This document shows positions 7,746 to 14,296 of a stretch of 14,296 bases of DNA, piece after piece. The notes under the pieces are model-generated. The model saw only the letters and a list, made by a program, of their open reading frames with translations. It made no database searches and had not been told where the DNA came from. Numbering within the stretch: the first letter of the stretch is position 1; each line of letters starts with the position of its first letter. This DNA is from Verrucomicrobiota bacterium (GTDB lineage Bacteria > Verrucomicrobiota > Verrucomicrobiia > Limisphaerales > JAHEOI01): the NCBI GenBank assembly GCA_018610125.1, contig JAHEOI010000257.1, positions 1 to 14,296 of the forward strand, given 5' to 3'. A program made the translations under genes and the position numbers.

Positions 7746-9476
7746 TTACTGAACCGGGAGGGTGATTTGAATTTTGGTGCCTTTGCCCGATTGGGAGCGG
7801 ACCTGGACACGACCGCGATGGGCCTCGACGATTTTGGAGACGATCGCCAACCCCAAGCCGGTTCCGGAGTCCTTCGAGCTGGCCAGAAGGGAAGTGAAGG
7901 CCTTCTGCTGTTGTTCCTTCGACATGCCGTGGCCGGTGTCGGCGAATTCGACGACGATACGCTTGGCTTGGGCGTTTGGCTTTTTTTGACGCGGCAGGCG
8001 GGTCGAGATTGTCAAGGTGCCTCCGTTGGGCATCGCATCGACGGCGTTGAGGATGAGGTTGAGGAAGACCTGCTCGAGCTGATTGGGGTCGCCGGATATC
8101 CGAGGGAGGTCGGGATCCCTATTTTTGACCAATTCAATCTGTTGATTGGTCAGCTTGTGCCGAGTCAAGAGAGTCAAATCCTCGAGGAGGTCATTGACGT
8201 TGATCCACTCGAGCTTCGGCTCGGTATTTCGTGCGAACGCGACGATCTGTTCCACGATCTTATTGAGATGGTCCATTTTGGCCCGGATCACTTCGGCATC
8301 CTTGGCTCTTGGATCGGACTCCGGAAAGTCAAGGTTGAGCGAGTGATAGAGCATCTGCATGATCGTCAACGGATTCCGGATCTCGTGGGCGACCTCGGCT
8401 GCCAAAAGTCCCAAGGCCGACAATTTTTCGTTTTGTCGGAGCTGCTCTTCGACATCGACGAGGCGCTCATAGAGCCGGGCTTTTTCTATCGCGATGGCCG
8501 AAAGCTCCGCAAGGGCGACCAGGATGCGGATCTCCTCATTCGAAAAATGGTGCTTTTTGCCGGTATAGACATTCAAGGCCCCGGTCGTCCTGCCGCGGTA
8601 GACAAGCGGCACGCTTAAAAGTGACACGAGACCTTCTTGACGGGCCATTTCGACATGCTGGTAACGACCCGAGGTCTGGACATCTTCGACTTGAAGCGGC
8701 TTTTTGCGACGTATGACCGTGCCCATGATGCTTTCGGTGGCACTGACACGCGGGATTGCGGCGTAGGCCGCTCCCGCGCCGTAGCTGGCCCGTAGCTCAA
8801 GCCATTCCTGGTCCTCGCCGAGCAACCTTAGCGAGCTCATCTTGGCCTCCATCATTTGGCAAGCCTCCCGGGTGATCACCTTCAAGGCCTCGTCCAGGTT
8901 CAATGTCGAATTGATCGCTTGGCTAACGCTGATTAGCGACTCAAAGAGCTGGGCTTTTACCCGGAGCTGCTCGTAAAGCCAGGTGTGATGAATGACTTTG
9001 GCGGCCTGGACCGAGAGCTCCTCGAGCAGGTGCTGATCTTCGGCGGTAAAGGCGTGCCTCTGCTCGGAGTCGACGTTGATCACTCCCCGCACCTCGCCAT
9101 TGACCTCCAACGGCACCGCGAGCTCCGATAGGACCGCGGAACGAACCGGAATGTAACGAGGGTCATCCGGGGCGTTGTCGAGCCGGACCGGCTTTCCATA
9201 CCGGGCCACCCAACCGGTAATTCCCTGCCCGACTCGAAGCTCGAGCTGCGAGGCGGTATTGGAAAGGCCGAGTGAGGAGTGAATCTCGAGGAAGCCGGTG
9301 TTCGGATTGACGAGGACGACCGAGCCGCTTGTTGCGCGTGTTAAGCGGACCGTTTCTCGCAAGATCAATTGGAGCGCTTCGGCGGGCTCCAACGTGGAGT
9401 GGATGACGTTACTAACCTGGTATAGCAGCTCGAGGCGCTCGTACTGCGCTTTCAGTTTTTCGTATTCCTCACTCAC
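7746..9476 (-). CDS. Soluble GAF-GAF sensor histidine kinase
   Basis: This is an intact 576-residue two-component sensor kinase. It starts with a short coiled-coil (1-25). GAF domain 1 spans about residues 28-160 (GQGITGWVARYGKPVRL; ELAVPLEVNGEVRGVINV). GAF domain 2 spans about 190-335 (LLSVPLVYRGRTTGALNVY). A coiled linker follows, then a HisKA dimerisation helix with phospho-acceptor His364 in EVAHEIRNPLT. The HATPase domain has its N box at NLILNAVDAMP (Asn473, Asn477), G1 at DTGHGM (from Asp513) and G2 at GTGLGL (538-543). The region between G1 and G2 lacks the common F-x-P-F-x-T sequence. With no membrane segment it should sense a cytoplasmic signal. GTG at 9476 overlaps the stop of the upstream hydrolase by 8 bases and has no good ribosome site of its own, so translation is probably coupled. 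No response regulator is adjacent. Confidence 0.93.
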   Translation of the reverse strand: MSEEYEKLKAQYERLELLYQVSNVIHSTLEPAEALQLILRETVRLTRATSGSVVLVNPNTGFLEIHSSLGLSNTASQLELRVGQGITGWVARYGKPVRLDNAPDDPRYIPVRSAVLSELAVPLEVNGEVRGVINVDSEQRHAFTAEDQHLLEELSVQAAKVIHHTWLYEQLRVKAQLFESLISVSQAINSTLNLDEALKVITREACQMMEAKMSSLRLLGEDQEWLELRASYGAGAAYAAIPRVSATESIMGTVIRRKKPLQVEDVQTSGRYQHVEMARQEGLVSLLSVPLVYRGRTTGALNVYTGKKHHFSNEEIRILVALAELSAIAIEKARLYERLVDVEEQLRQNEKLSALGLLAAEVAHEIRNPLTIMQMLYHSLNLDFPESDPRAKDAEVIRAKMDHLNKIVEQIVAFARNTEPKLEWINVNDLLEDLTLLTRHKLTNQQIELVKNRDPDLPRISGDPNQLEQVFLNLILNAVDAMPNGGTLTISTRLPRQKKPNAQAKRIVVEFADTGHGMSKEQQQKAFTSLLASSKDSGTGLGLAIVSKIVEAHRGRVQVRSQSGKGTKIQITLPVQ

Positions 9477-11547
9477 CCGGGGGAAGTTGCTCGACTGAAT
9501 TTCCTTTAGCCGTGACCAGGCTGAGGTGGGTCAGCTTATCGCCCAAGCGCTTTCGGAGCCGGGGCAGATCGTAGACCTCGAGGGCGCCATGGATGACATT
9601 GACAAGCTGGCCCTGAGTCACCGGGGTGCTTACCAAATTGCTCCATGAAACCAGCGCCTTTTCCAGCCTGACCGAGCGGAAGAGGTCGCTCTCGAGCGCG
9701 GCCGCATGCAGAGCGGGCTGGGCGACATGCCCGACGGCCACGAGGTTGACGGGATCCGGATCCTCGGAGGTTGAGCGACGGCTTAACCAGCGGGCTGCCA
9801 TGAGGGTGTCTTCCGCCCGCATCCCGATATACGATCGGCCCAAAAGGTAAGCGGTCACGACGTCCTGCCCATCGACGCCGAACCGGGGTTGATACCAGGT
9901 CCTTTTGTCCGGTTCCGTCTCGCCGACCCCGCGAACATCGATCGCGAGGACTTCCCGGCCCTTTTTGATAAGTCGGTCAATGGTATTGCCCGACTGAGCA
10001 GCCTTGGCGAATCCTTCTTCGTGGAGGAGCAGGGTCTTGCCGGTGACCTGGCGGTCGTTCGAGGGCGTGCAATGGATCGCGGGGAGGTAAATGCCCGACT
10101 CCGGTTTGAAGACAAGCTTTTCAACCCGATACCCTTCATGCTGCAATGTCTCGCCATGCTTGACCGTAGGCTTGGGTAGCTGATCGAGCTCTTGGATGCC
10201 GGCAATCCGACGTATGGAATCCAAGGCCTTTGACTTGTTGGTGGCCCAAAGTCGGGCTCGCTCCTCTTGAAGCGCATTGTTGTATTCGATGTTGAGATCA
10301 AATGCCGACTTTGCCCCATCGAGCAACAATGTTTGACCATTGGGAGTGCACCACAGTTCCTTTTCGGGAAAGGGGGTTATATCCGGCTCGGAGACCGACT
10401 TGTCGCGACCGGCCAGCCATCGCTGCATCCAATGCACGGCGGCCTCTCGTAACGGCTGCCGATAACCATGCTCGGCGTCGTTTTCGGCGATTGAGATCCG
10501 CTCCGGATAGCCGAGCCGGGTGTAAAGCCGTTTGCCATAGCGAAATGAGCTCCAAGTCCCTCGAATATCGAAGAAGTCCTGGGTCGCGGCACAGACAAGG
10601 ATTGGCACCGGCGCCTGCATCATGAGGTAATCGGCGTGGTCCATTCCGAACCCGATCTGATTATGGACCACCTGCTCCGCATCCTGAGGACCGATCGTGG
10701 CAAGGAGTCGGTCGAAACTGGTGATATAGCAGGATGGCGACGCGGCTTTGATGCGGTCATCCAGGGCCATCATATACGCGGTTTGGGTCCCGCCGCCGCT
10801 GTTTCCCATAAAACCGATTCGGTCCCCATCAACCTCGCTTCGCGATTGGAGATAATCGATCGCGCGCATCCCATCCCAAATCTCAAAGCGCGCGGTGTTG
10901 CGTCCCAGCAGCATCGATCCGAGGCCGATCAGCGTATGCCCTGTCGTCGATCCGGAGATGACCGCTTCCCCTTTCTCATTTAACAACTGATTGCGCTCTC
11001 CCTGGCAAATCGGATCAAAAATGAAGCCGGCGATTCCGTGGAGGGCGAGCAGGGCGGTGGCCTTTTGATACATCTCGTAGGCTTTACCGTTGGACGAATG
11101 ACCGCAAGCGACGACCACCCCCGGATACGGGGGAGAGAATCGAGACGAGCTCGGTAGATAGAGGTTGCCACTGACATAATGGTCCGGTTGGCTTTCAAAG
11201 AGAACGTTTTGCACCTCGAATCCCTTGCCTTCCAGCCGGCCGGTGATTCGGGCATTGAGCGGTGTCCTTTCCGGCAGTCCCCCGATCGCTTTCCGGAAAA
11301 ACTGTTGCATCCGTTCCTGATAGGCGCGTATCGCCTCGCGACTCTCGCGGTTTTCATACTCCTGCTCCCATTGCGAGAAAGCCTTTTTCGCCTTTTGGCT
11401 CAGGTAGGTTGCCATCATCTCGGGCGGGGTGGCCCCATTTTCGAGCGTCTCGGGGAGCACCGTTAAGGGCCCGGCCGTTGCGGCTGACAGATTGCCCGCG
11501 ACGATGCATATTAAAGCGGTAACGATGGCGTGTGTGAATCGTCTCAT
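9469..11547 (-). CDS. Secreted two-domain alpha/beta hydrolase (acetyl-xylan-esterase-like)
   Basis: This is an intact 692-residue protein with a clear signal peptide (MRRFTHAIVTALICIVAGNL through SAATAG, about 26 residues). The first catalytic domain (about 90-385) has the oxyanion-side motif ACGHSSNGK (from 147) and the nucleophile elbow GFMGNSGGGTQ (Ser250). The likely triad is completed by Asp324 (ATQDFFD) and His360 (DAEHGYR). This arrangement is typical of the acetyl xylan esterase/dienelactone-hydrolase-like branch, so ester removal from a plant or algal polysaccharide is plausible but unproven. The second half (about 465-690) looks like another alpha/beta hydrolase fold (KTLLLHEEGF, LAIDVRGVGE). 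Where a nucleophile would sit it reads VGHVAQPALHA, with Val608 in place of Ser, so it is probably inactive. It is the first gene of a minus-strand series with the kinase and the sulfatase. Confidence 0.9.
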   Translation of the reverse strand: MRRFTHAIVTALICIVAGNLSAATAGPLTVLPETLENGATPPEMMATYLSQKAKKAFSQWEQEYENRESREAIRAYQERMQQFFRKAIGGLPERTPLNARITGRLEGKGFEVQNVLFESQPDHYVSGNLYLPSSSRFSPPYPGVVVACGHSSNGKAYEMYQKATALLALHGIAGFIFDPICQGERNQLLNEKGEAVISGSTTGHTLIGLGSMLLGRNTARFEIWDGMRAIDYLQSRSEVDGDRIGFMGNSGGGTQTAYMMALDDRIKAASPSCYITSFDRLLATIGPQDAEQVVHNQIGFGMDHADYLMMQAPVPILVCAATQDFFDIRGTWSSFRYGKRLYTRLGYPERISIAENDAEHGYRQPLREAAVHWMQRWLAGRDKSVSEPDITPFPEKELWCTPNGQTLLLDGAKSAFDLNIEYNNALQEERARLWATNKSKALDSIRRIAGIQELDQLPKPTVKHGETLQHEGYRVEKLVFKPESGIYLPAIHCTPSNDRQVTGKTLLLHEEGFAKAAQSGNTIDRLIKKGREVLAIDVRGVGETEPDKRTWYQPRFGVDGQDVVTAYLLGRSYIGMRAEDTLMAARWLSRRSTSEDPDPVNLVAVGHVAQPALHAAALESDLFRSVRLEKALVSWSNLVSTPVTQGQLVNVIHGALEVYDLPRLRKRLGDKLTHLSLVTAKGNSVEQLPPGE

Positions 11548-11591
11548 AACTCTCCTGGCCCGGGTTGCAGGTGCCCATTTTTCTGTTCCAG

Positions 11592-11662
11592 ATGGCAGGG
11601 TAGCGCGTCTCTGTTTTGGCGGTCAAACGCCGGAGATACCTGAGAGGGCACCCTTCTGCCAT
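11592..11662. promoter_or_regulatory. Long-range inverted repeat in the divergent hydrolase/SCO spacer
   Basis: The 162-base spacer 11548-11709 separates two divergent genes and must hold promoters for both. ATGGCAG (11592-11598) and CTGCCAT (11656-11662) are exact reverse complements. Adjoining GGT and ACC bases extend the pairing after a small bulge, giving a possible long stem-loop or a pair of protein-binding half-sites. An AT-rich stretch at 11673-11690 could contain the -10 element for the SCO gene. I cannot match it to a known riboswitch. Confidence 0.3.
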
Positions 11663-11709
11663 TGCTGAGAACTTTAGACTATTAAAGATTTGGAAAGGAT
11701 GGAAGTCCA

Positions 11710-12417
11710 GTGAAAATCATGACGAGATGGAAGATGGTAATAATCATTGGCGGCGTGCTGCCGATGTTACTCGCCGGGTGTAGGGGATCGAAAACCGGGG
11801 AAGACGCCCCCGTCAAGGACGTTAGCTACGGCAAGGCCGAATCGGCGACTCCGGCGGAATTGCCTCATGACAAGGGGCCTTTGATCGGAACATCCGTCGC
11901 TGACTTCTCCGATAAAGGGCTTGTCAACCAGGAAGGCGAGCCGGTGTCCTTCAAAACCGCGCCCAAGCAGCCGCTTTTGGTGAGCTTCATCTACACGCGG
12001 TGTCCAATGGCGACCATGTGTCCCCGGATAACCCAAAAAGTGCGCGAAGTGCAAAAGCGGCTTAACTCCAATGGGGATGCCAAGGCCAAGAACTCCTCCC
12101 GATTCATTTTGATCACCCTTGATCCCGAGCATGACAAACCGGGCATCCTGAAGGAATACGGGCGGGATTATAATGTCGATTACGGCGGATGGGAATTTTG
12201 GACCGGTCCAAAAGGGACGATCACCAATCTTGCTTCACGGTTTCAGGTGACGGTGAAATGGGATGCCGCAACGGGCGAGACGAATGCGTTGCCTCACACG
12301 ATGCGGACGTATCTCATCGATACGAATCGTATCGTCCGTTTTTGGTTCCCTGGTAGTCGGTGGCAAGTGGAGGAGGTCGTCAAGCGGCTACGAGCACTCC
12401 AAGGAACGCGCCCGTGA
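11710..12417 (+). CDS. SCO1/SenC family lipoprotein (copper chaperone, thioredoxin fold)
   Basis: This is an intact 235-residue SCO-family protein, normally a copper carrier for assembly of the CuA site of cytochrome c oxidase or a related thiol redox protein. An N-terminal hydrophobic segment ends in the lipobox LLAGC, so Cys24 should be lipidated and the protein membrane-anchored. The thioredoxin-like core has FIYTRCPMATMCPRIT with Cys98 and Cys104. The spacing is C-x5-C rather than the classic C-x3-C, a variant also seen in some other bacterial SCO proteins. The third ligand is probably His196 in LPHTMRTYLID. RFILITLDPEHDKP is the usual SCO strand after the metal loop. The start chosen is GTG at 11710, with AAAGGA and GGAAG sites just upstream; ATG at 11719 is an alternative. 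Its 3' end overlaps the opposing HupE-like gene. Confidence 0.92.
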   Translation: MKIMTRWKMVIIIGGVLPMLLAGCRGSKTGEDAPVKDVSYGKAESATPAELPHDKGPLIGTSVADFSDKGLVNQEGEPVSFKTAPKQPLLVSFIYTRCPMATMCPRITQKVREVQKRLNSNGDAKAKNSSRFILITLDPEHDKPGILKEYGRDYNVDYGGWEFWTGPKGTITNLASRFQVTVKWDAATGETNALPHTMRTYLIDTNRIVRFWFPGSRWQVEEVVKRLRALQGTRP

Positions 12418-12700
12418 TCGCGACGCTTGACCCGGCCAAGCGGATCCAGAAAGCGGACCTATTGCTATTGCGGCGGGTGAGCTGATGGGCCGCGGTGGCA
12501 ACAATCATCAGCGTTCCGGTCGCGGCGAGCACGACGGCCAAGTTGACCAGGATATGGTGTCCTCCAAAGATCGGATGAAGTAGCCTGTCGGTCAGGTGGG
12601 CGTCTCCCGAAAGGCCATGCGCAAGCGCCGACGGCACCATCCCCATCATCACCAACAAACCGGCTGCCAAATTGCTCCATACTCTCGATCCAATTTTCAT
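12380..12700 (-). CDS. Small His-rich membrane protein, HupE/UreJ-like
   Basis: This 106-residue protein has a signal peptide ending in SALA-HG (about residue 27) and two later hydrophobic helices (about 48-70 and 84-104). After cleavage its new N-terminus would be rich in histidine (HGLSGDAH, then LLHPIFGGHHILVNLAVV). The last segment resembles the HP-x-x-G-x-DH motif of HupE/UreJ proteins, which are linked to nickel or other metal uptake. Those proteins are longer, with about six helices, so this is a short relative or only a look-alike. ATG at 12700 is preceded by AAGGA. The last 38 bases overlap the end of the SCO gene on the other strand. A metal-related role beside SCO is an inference from the histidines and the neighbour. 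Confidence 0.7.
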   Translation of the reverse strand: MKIGSRVWSNLAAGLLVMMGMVPSALAHGLSGDAHLTDRLLHPIFGGHHILVNLAVVLAATGTLMIVATAAHQLTRRNSNRSAFWIRLAGSSVAITGAFLGVLVAA

Positions 12701-12755
12701 ATATCCTTATTTTGACCGGTATTCGTTCGTTTTTCAAGGCGGTTGTTTCGAGACC

Positions 12756-13373
12756 CTAAGGCGATTCCGGCTTCATTTGAAACAGGAGCACCACCCCAAG
12801 AATGACCACCAGGAAGAGAAGGACGCCAAGGAGGATCGCGACCGCCCGCAGCACCTTGGCATTGCGTGCGATCTTTTCATTCTGCTCTTGGTTTTGGATC
12901 TTGAAGAGCTGGATCTCCTTTTCCAATGCCCCGTCCAGGGCCCGCTCGTCGCGGAGCTTAAGGGTTCGCCAAGACTGATCGGCGGAACCGAAGTCCGAGG
13001 GAAGCCTGCCTCGCTCGCTGTCGGTCGACTCTTGGAAACCCGCATTGTGCCAAAAAGGGTCGGAGAGGGCGGTCCAAAGGCGCACAAGCCCGCGATAGCG
13101 CGAGACCATTTCGATCCGCTGCCATAAGAGATCGCGGACCATGTCCGGCTGATCGGTTTCTGCCAGGGCCTCTGAGTGGAGCTTCCCGAATTGTCCGGAA
13201 ATCTCGAGCCCGATGGCCCCAATTATCTGCCCTTGATTGTCAGCGACCACGTGGAAATCGGTGAGCCGCTTTTCAAGCTCATCGACCGGCAGGCCCAATG
13301 CATGCCACAACGATTGAAGACCGGGTAAGTCTTCCACGGTCGCACGCCGGGAGTTAAGGTCAGCCCGATCCAT
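12756..13373 (-). CDS. GNAT-like N-acetyltransferase domain protein with C-terminal membrane anchor
   Basis: This is a 205-residue protein when started at ATG 13373, which has a good TAAGGT ribosome site just upstream. The longer open frame to 13526 adds a low-complexity leader that does not look like protein. Residues 8-115 read like a divergent GNAT fold: RRATVEDLPGLQSLWHALGL at the N-terminus, VVADNQGQIIGAIGLEI for the central strands, and LVRLWTALSDPFWHNAGF for the last strand and loop. The classic acetyl-CoA loop Q/R-x-x-G-x-G/A is not obvious, so activity is uncertain. A charged helix likely to form a coiled coil (about 140-172) follows, then one transmembrane segment (about 176-198, AILLGVLLFLVVILGVVLLF) and a short tail. 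It would be tail-anchored with the enzyme domain in the cytoplasm. The substrate is unknown. Confidence 0.72.
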   Translation of the reverse strand: MDRADLNSRRATVEDLPGLQSLWHALGLPVDELEKRLTDFHVVADNQGQIIGAIGLEISGQFGKLHSEALAETDQPDMVRDLLWQRIEMVSRYRGLVRLWTALSDPFWHNAGFQESTDSERGRLPSDFGSADQSWRTLKLRDERALDGALEKEIQLFKIQNQEQNEKIARNAKVLRAVAILLGVLLFLVVILGVVLLFQMKPESP

Positions 13374-13585
13374 GGACCTTATTTTATCGCGCGACGCGTG
13401 ATCCGTAAAGAGCCCAAAGAATCTGTGGCGAGGCGTAGACAGAAAACATTGGATGCGGTCTGGTGGCGTAGAAAGCCCGCATGCCTTGGCGGTCTGAGGC
13501 AACGCCTCGCTAGATTCCTTGAACAAAGCAAATTTGATGTTTTTGAGTCAAGTTTTGACGGTGCTTTCCCACAGGCGAAGGCAGC

Positions 13586-13607
13586 GGACCGCAGCGGAGT
13601 GCGGTCC
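13586..13607. repeat. Perfect palindrome 1 (8-bp stem, 6-base loop)
   Basis: GGACCGCA (13586-13593) and TGCGGTCC (13600-13607) are exact reverse complements around GCGGAG. It is the first of three successive GC-rich hairpins, the layout of an extragenic REP-like palindrome. There is no following T-run, so a terminator is unlikely. Confidence 0.75.
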
Positions 13608-13630
13608 CTACCGCAACAGCGGTGGTAGGG
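13606..13630. repeat. Perfect palindrome 2 (7-bp stem, 11-base loop)
   Basis: CCCTACC (13606-13612) pairs exactly with GGTAGGG (13624-13630). Its left arm shares two bases with palindrome 1 and its right arm shares two with palindrome 3, so the three stems form one compact unit and cannot all be fully paired at once. Confidence 0.7.
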
Positions 13631-13650
13631 TCGGCAGTCCCCTGCTGACC
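13629..13650. repeat. Near-perfect palindrome 3 (9-bp stem, 4-base loop)
   Basis: GGTCGGCAG (13629-13637) pairs with CTGCTGACC (13642-13650) around TCCC. The one non-Watson-Crick position becomes a G-U pair in RNA. Together with the two preceding stems it makes a 65-base structured element upstream of ligA. Confidence 0.65.
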
Positions 13651-13751
13651 TTGATCGCACTCATGCCTCGAATGGTCGGAGGCTCTGCCTCGCTGGTGCT
13701 TACGTCGAAAATTTGGGCGTGCTTTAAGCCGCTCATCCGAATAAGGTGATT

Positions 13752-14296
13752 ATGATGGCCTACGGGAAAGCGAAAGCACGGCATGCGGAGCTTGTGGACG
13801 AAATCCAAGCGCACGACTACGCGTACTACGTGCTCGCCGAGCCGAAGATTAGCGACCAAGAGTACGATCGGCTGTACCACGAGCTCCAAGAGCTTGAGCG
13901 GCAATATCCGGATTTGGTCACGCCGGATTCGCCAACGCAGCGGGTTGGCGGGCAGCCGTTGACCGAGTTCAAGTCGGTTCGGCACGCGGCTCCCATGTTC
14001 AGCCTGGACAACACCTATTCCCAGGATGAGGTACGCCAGTTTGTGACACGGGTGCAACGGTTATTGCCCAACGAGGATTTGGTCTGGGTGGTGGAGCCGA
14101 AGCTGGATGGCGTGGCGGTGACATTGCGGTATGAGGACGGGGTGCTGCAGCTTGGCGCCACGCGTGGTGACGGAACGACGGGCGACGACATCACCGCGAA
14201 TTTAAAGACGATTCGGAGCATCCCGTTAAGGCTTTCTCAGGGAGCTCGGAAAACGATTTGGGAGACGATGGGCGCGACGGGCGACCGGACGCTGAC
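13752..14296 (+). CDS. ligA: NAD-dependent DNA ligase, N-terminal part (runs off window)
   Basis: This is the first 181 codons of the essential bacterial DNA ligase that seals nicks during replication and repair using NAD. Domain Ia, which binds the NMN half, is clear (HDYAYYVLAEPKISDQEYDR, residues 21-40). It is followed by TPDSPTQRVG and HAAPMFSLDNTYS, both standard. The adenylated lysine is Lys117 in VVEPKLDGVAVTLRYEDG, close to the position of Lys115 in E. coli. TRGDGTTGDDITANLKTI (137-154) also matches. Beyond about residue 163 the frame reads GARKTIWETMGATGDRTL, which I cannot align to the usual approach to the EVRGE motif. That is either a lineage insertion or a frameshift. ATG at 13752 follows AAGGTGAT; the adjacent ATG at 13755 is an alternative. 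A full protein is about 670-700 residues. Confidence 0.95.
   Translation, partial: MMAYGKAKARHAELVDEIQAHDYAYYVLAEPKISDQEYDRLYHELQELERQYPDLVTPDSPTQRVGGQPLTEFKSVRHAAPMFSLDNTYSQDEVRQFVTRVQRLLPNEDLVWVVEPKLDGVAVTLRYEDGVLQLGATRGDGTTGDDITANLKTIRSIPLRLSQGARKTIWETMGATGDRTL

Larger units (their letters stand above)
13374..13751. other. Divergent intergenic spacer (GNAT-like gene / ligA) carrying palindromes
   Basis: This 378-base spacer lies between two divergently transcribed genes and should contain promoters for both, though none stands out by eye. The half nearest the GNAT-like gene shows nothing I recognise. The middle (13586-13650) holds three hairpins, listed separately. The last 100 bases lead to ligA, with a strong AAGGTGAT ribosome site ending 2 bases before the first ATG. 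Confidence 0.55.

Noticed and set aside
7665..8618. Plus-strand 317-residue open frame opposite the histidine kinase
   Set aside because: It is the antisense of the HisKA/HATPase region and shows no motif or ribosome site of its own.
11631..11676. TPP or glycine riboswitch suggested by the two CTGAGA stretches
   Set aside because: The remaining conserved elements and paired arms of those aptamers are not present, and neither neighbour fits thiamine or glycine metabolism.
13374..13526. Longer start for the GNAT-like gene (256 residues)
   Set aside because: The extra 51 residues look like translated spacer, and the ATG at 13373 has a good TAAGGT site directly upstream.
13586..13650. Rho-independent terminator
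   Set aside because: No T-run follows the stems on either strand, and the site lies between two divergent gene starts, where no transcript should end.

Overview
The window looks like the chromosome of a mid-GC, Gram-negative, aerobic heterotroph, most likely from the Planctomycetota/Verrucomicrobiota side of bacterial diversity. The grounds are gene content: a secreted sulfatase, a secreted tandem-domain esterase of the acetyl-xylan-esterase type, an SCO lipoprotein with a wide C-x5-C metal site, and a compact cluster of GC-rich palindromes. This placement is inference. No rRNA, tRNA, CRISPR array, transposase or integrase was recognised.

Left part (1-5921) is a field of decayed genes. It starts with the remains of a Na/phosphate cotransporter whose two ends are joined across a large internal deletion (3-481). 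Next come a 371-base stretch with no recognised gene and a frameshifted, truncated N-terminus of a sorbitol/xylitol-type zinc dehydrogenase (853-1015). One intact gene follows, a 555-residue GHSMGG lipase/esterase (1167-2834). Converging on it from the minus strand are a wrecked RND efflux permease (about 2915-5131) and its membrane fusion partner (5153-5921). Both carry frameshifts and internal deletions, and the permease also has two in-frame nonsense codons and no C-terminal half.

Middle part (6065-11547) is intact and on the minus strand. Its order of transcription is a secreted two-domain alpha/beta hydrolase, a soluble GAF-GAF histidine kinase whose GTG start overlaps the hydrolase stop by 8 bases, and a secreted sulfatase. 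The layout suggests a sensing and ester/sulfate-ester degradation cluster, though no response regulator is present.

Right part (11710-14296) has an SCO-type copper lipoprotein (plus) that overlaps tail to tail with a small His-rich HupE/UreJ-like membrane protein (minus). Next is a GNAT-like protein with a C-terminal membrane anchor (minus), then a 378-base divergent spacer with three successive hairpins. The window ends in the first 181 codons of NAD-dependent DNA ligase ligA (plus).

No clearly new multi-gene system was found. The most informative signals are the contrast between the decayed left part and the intact right part, the esterase-kinase translational overlap, the sulfatase with a serine at the third position of its maturation motif, the palindrome cluster, and the tail-anchored GNAT-like protein.
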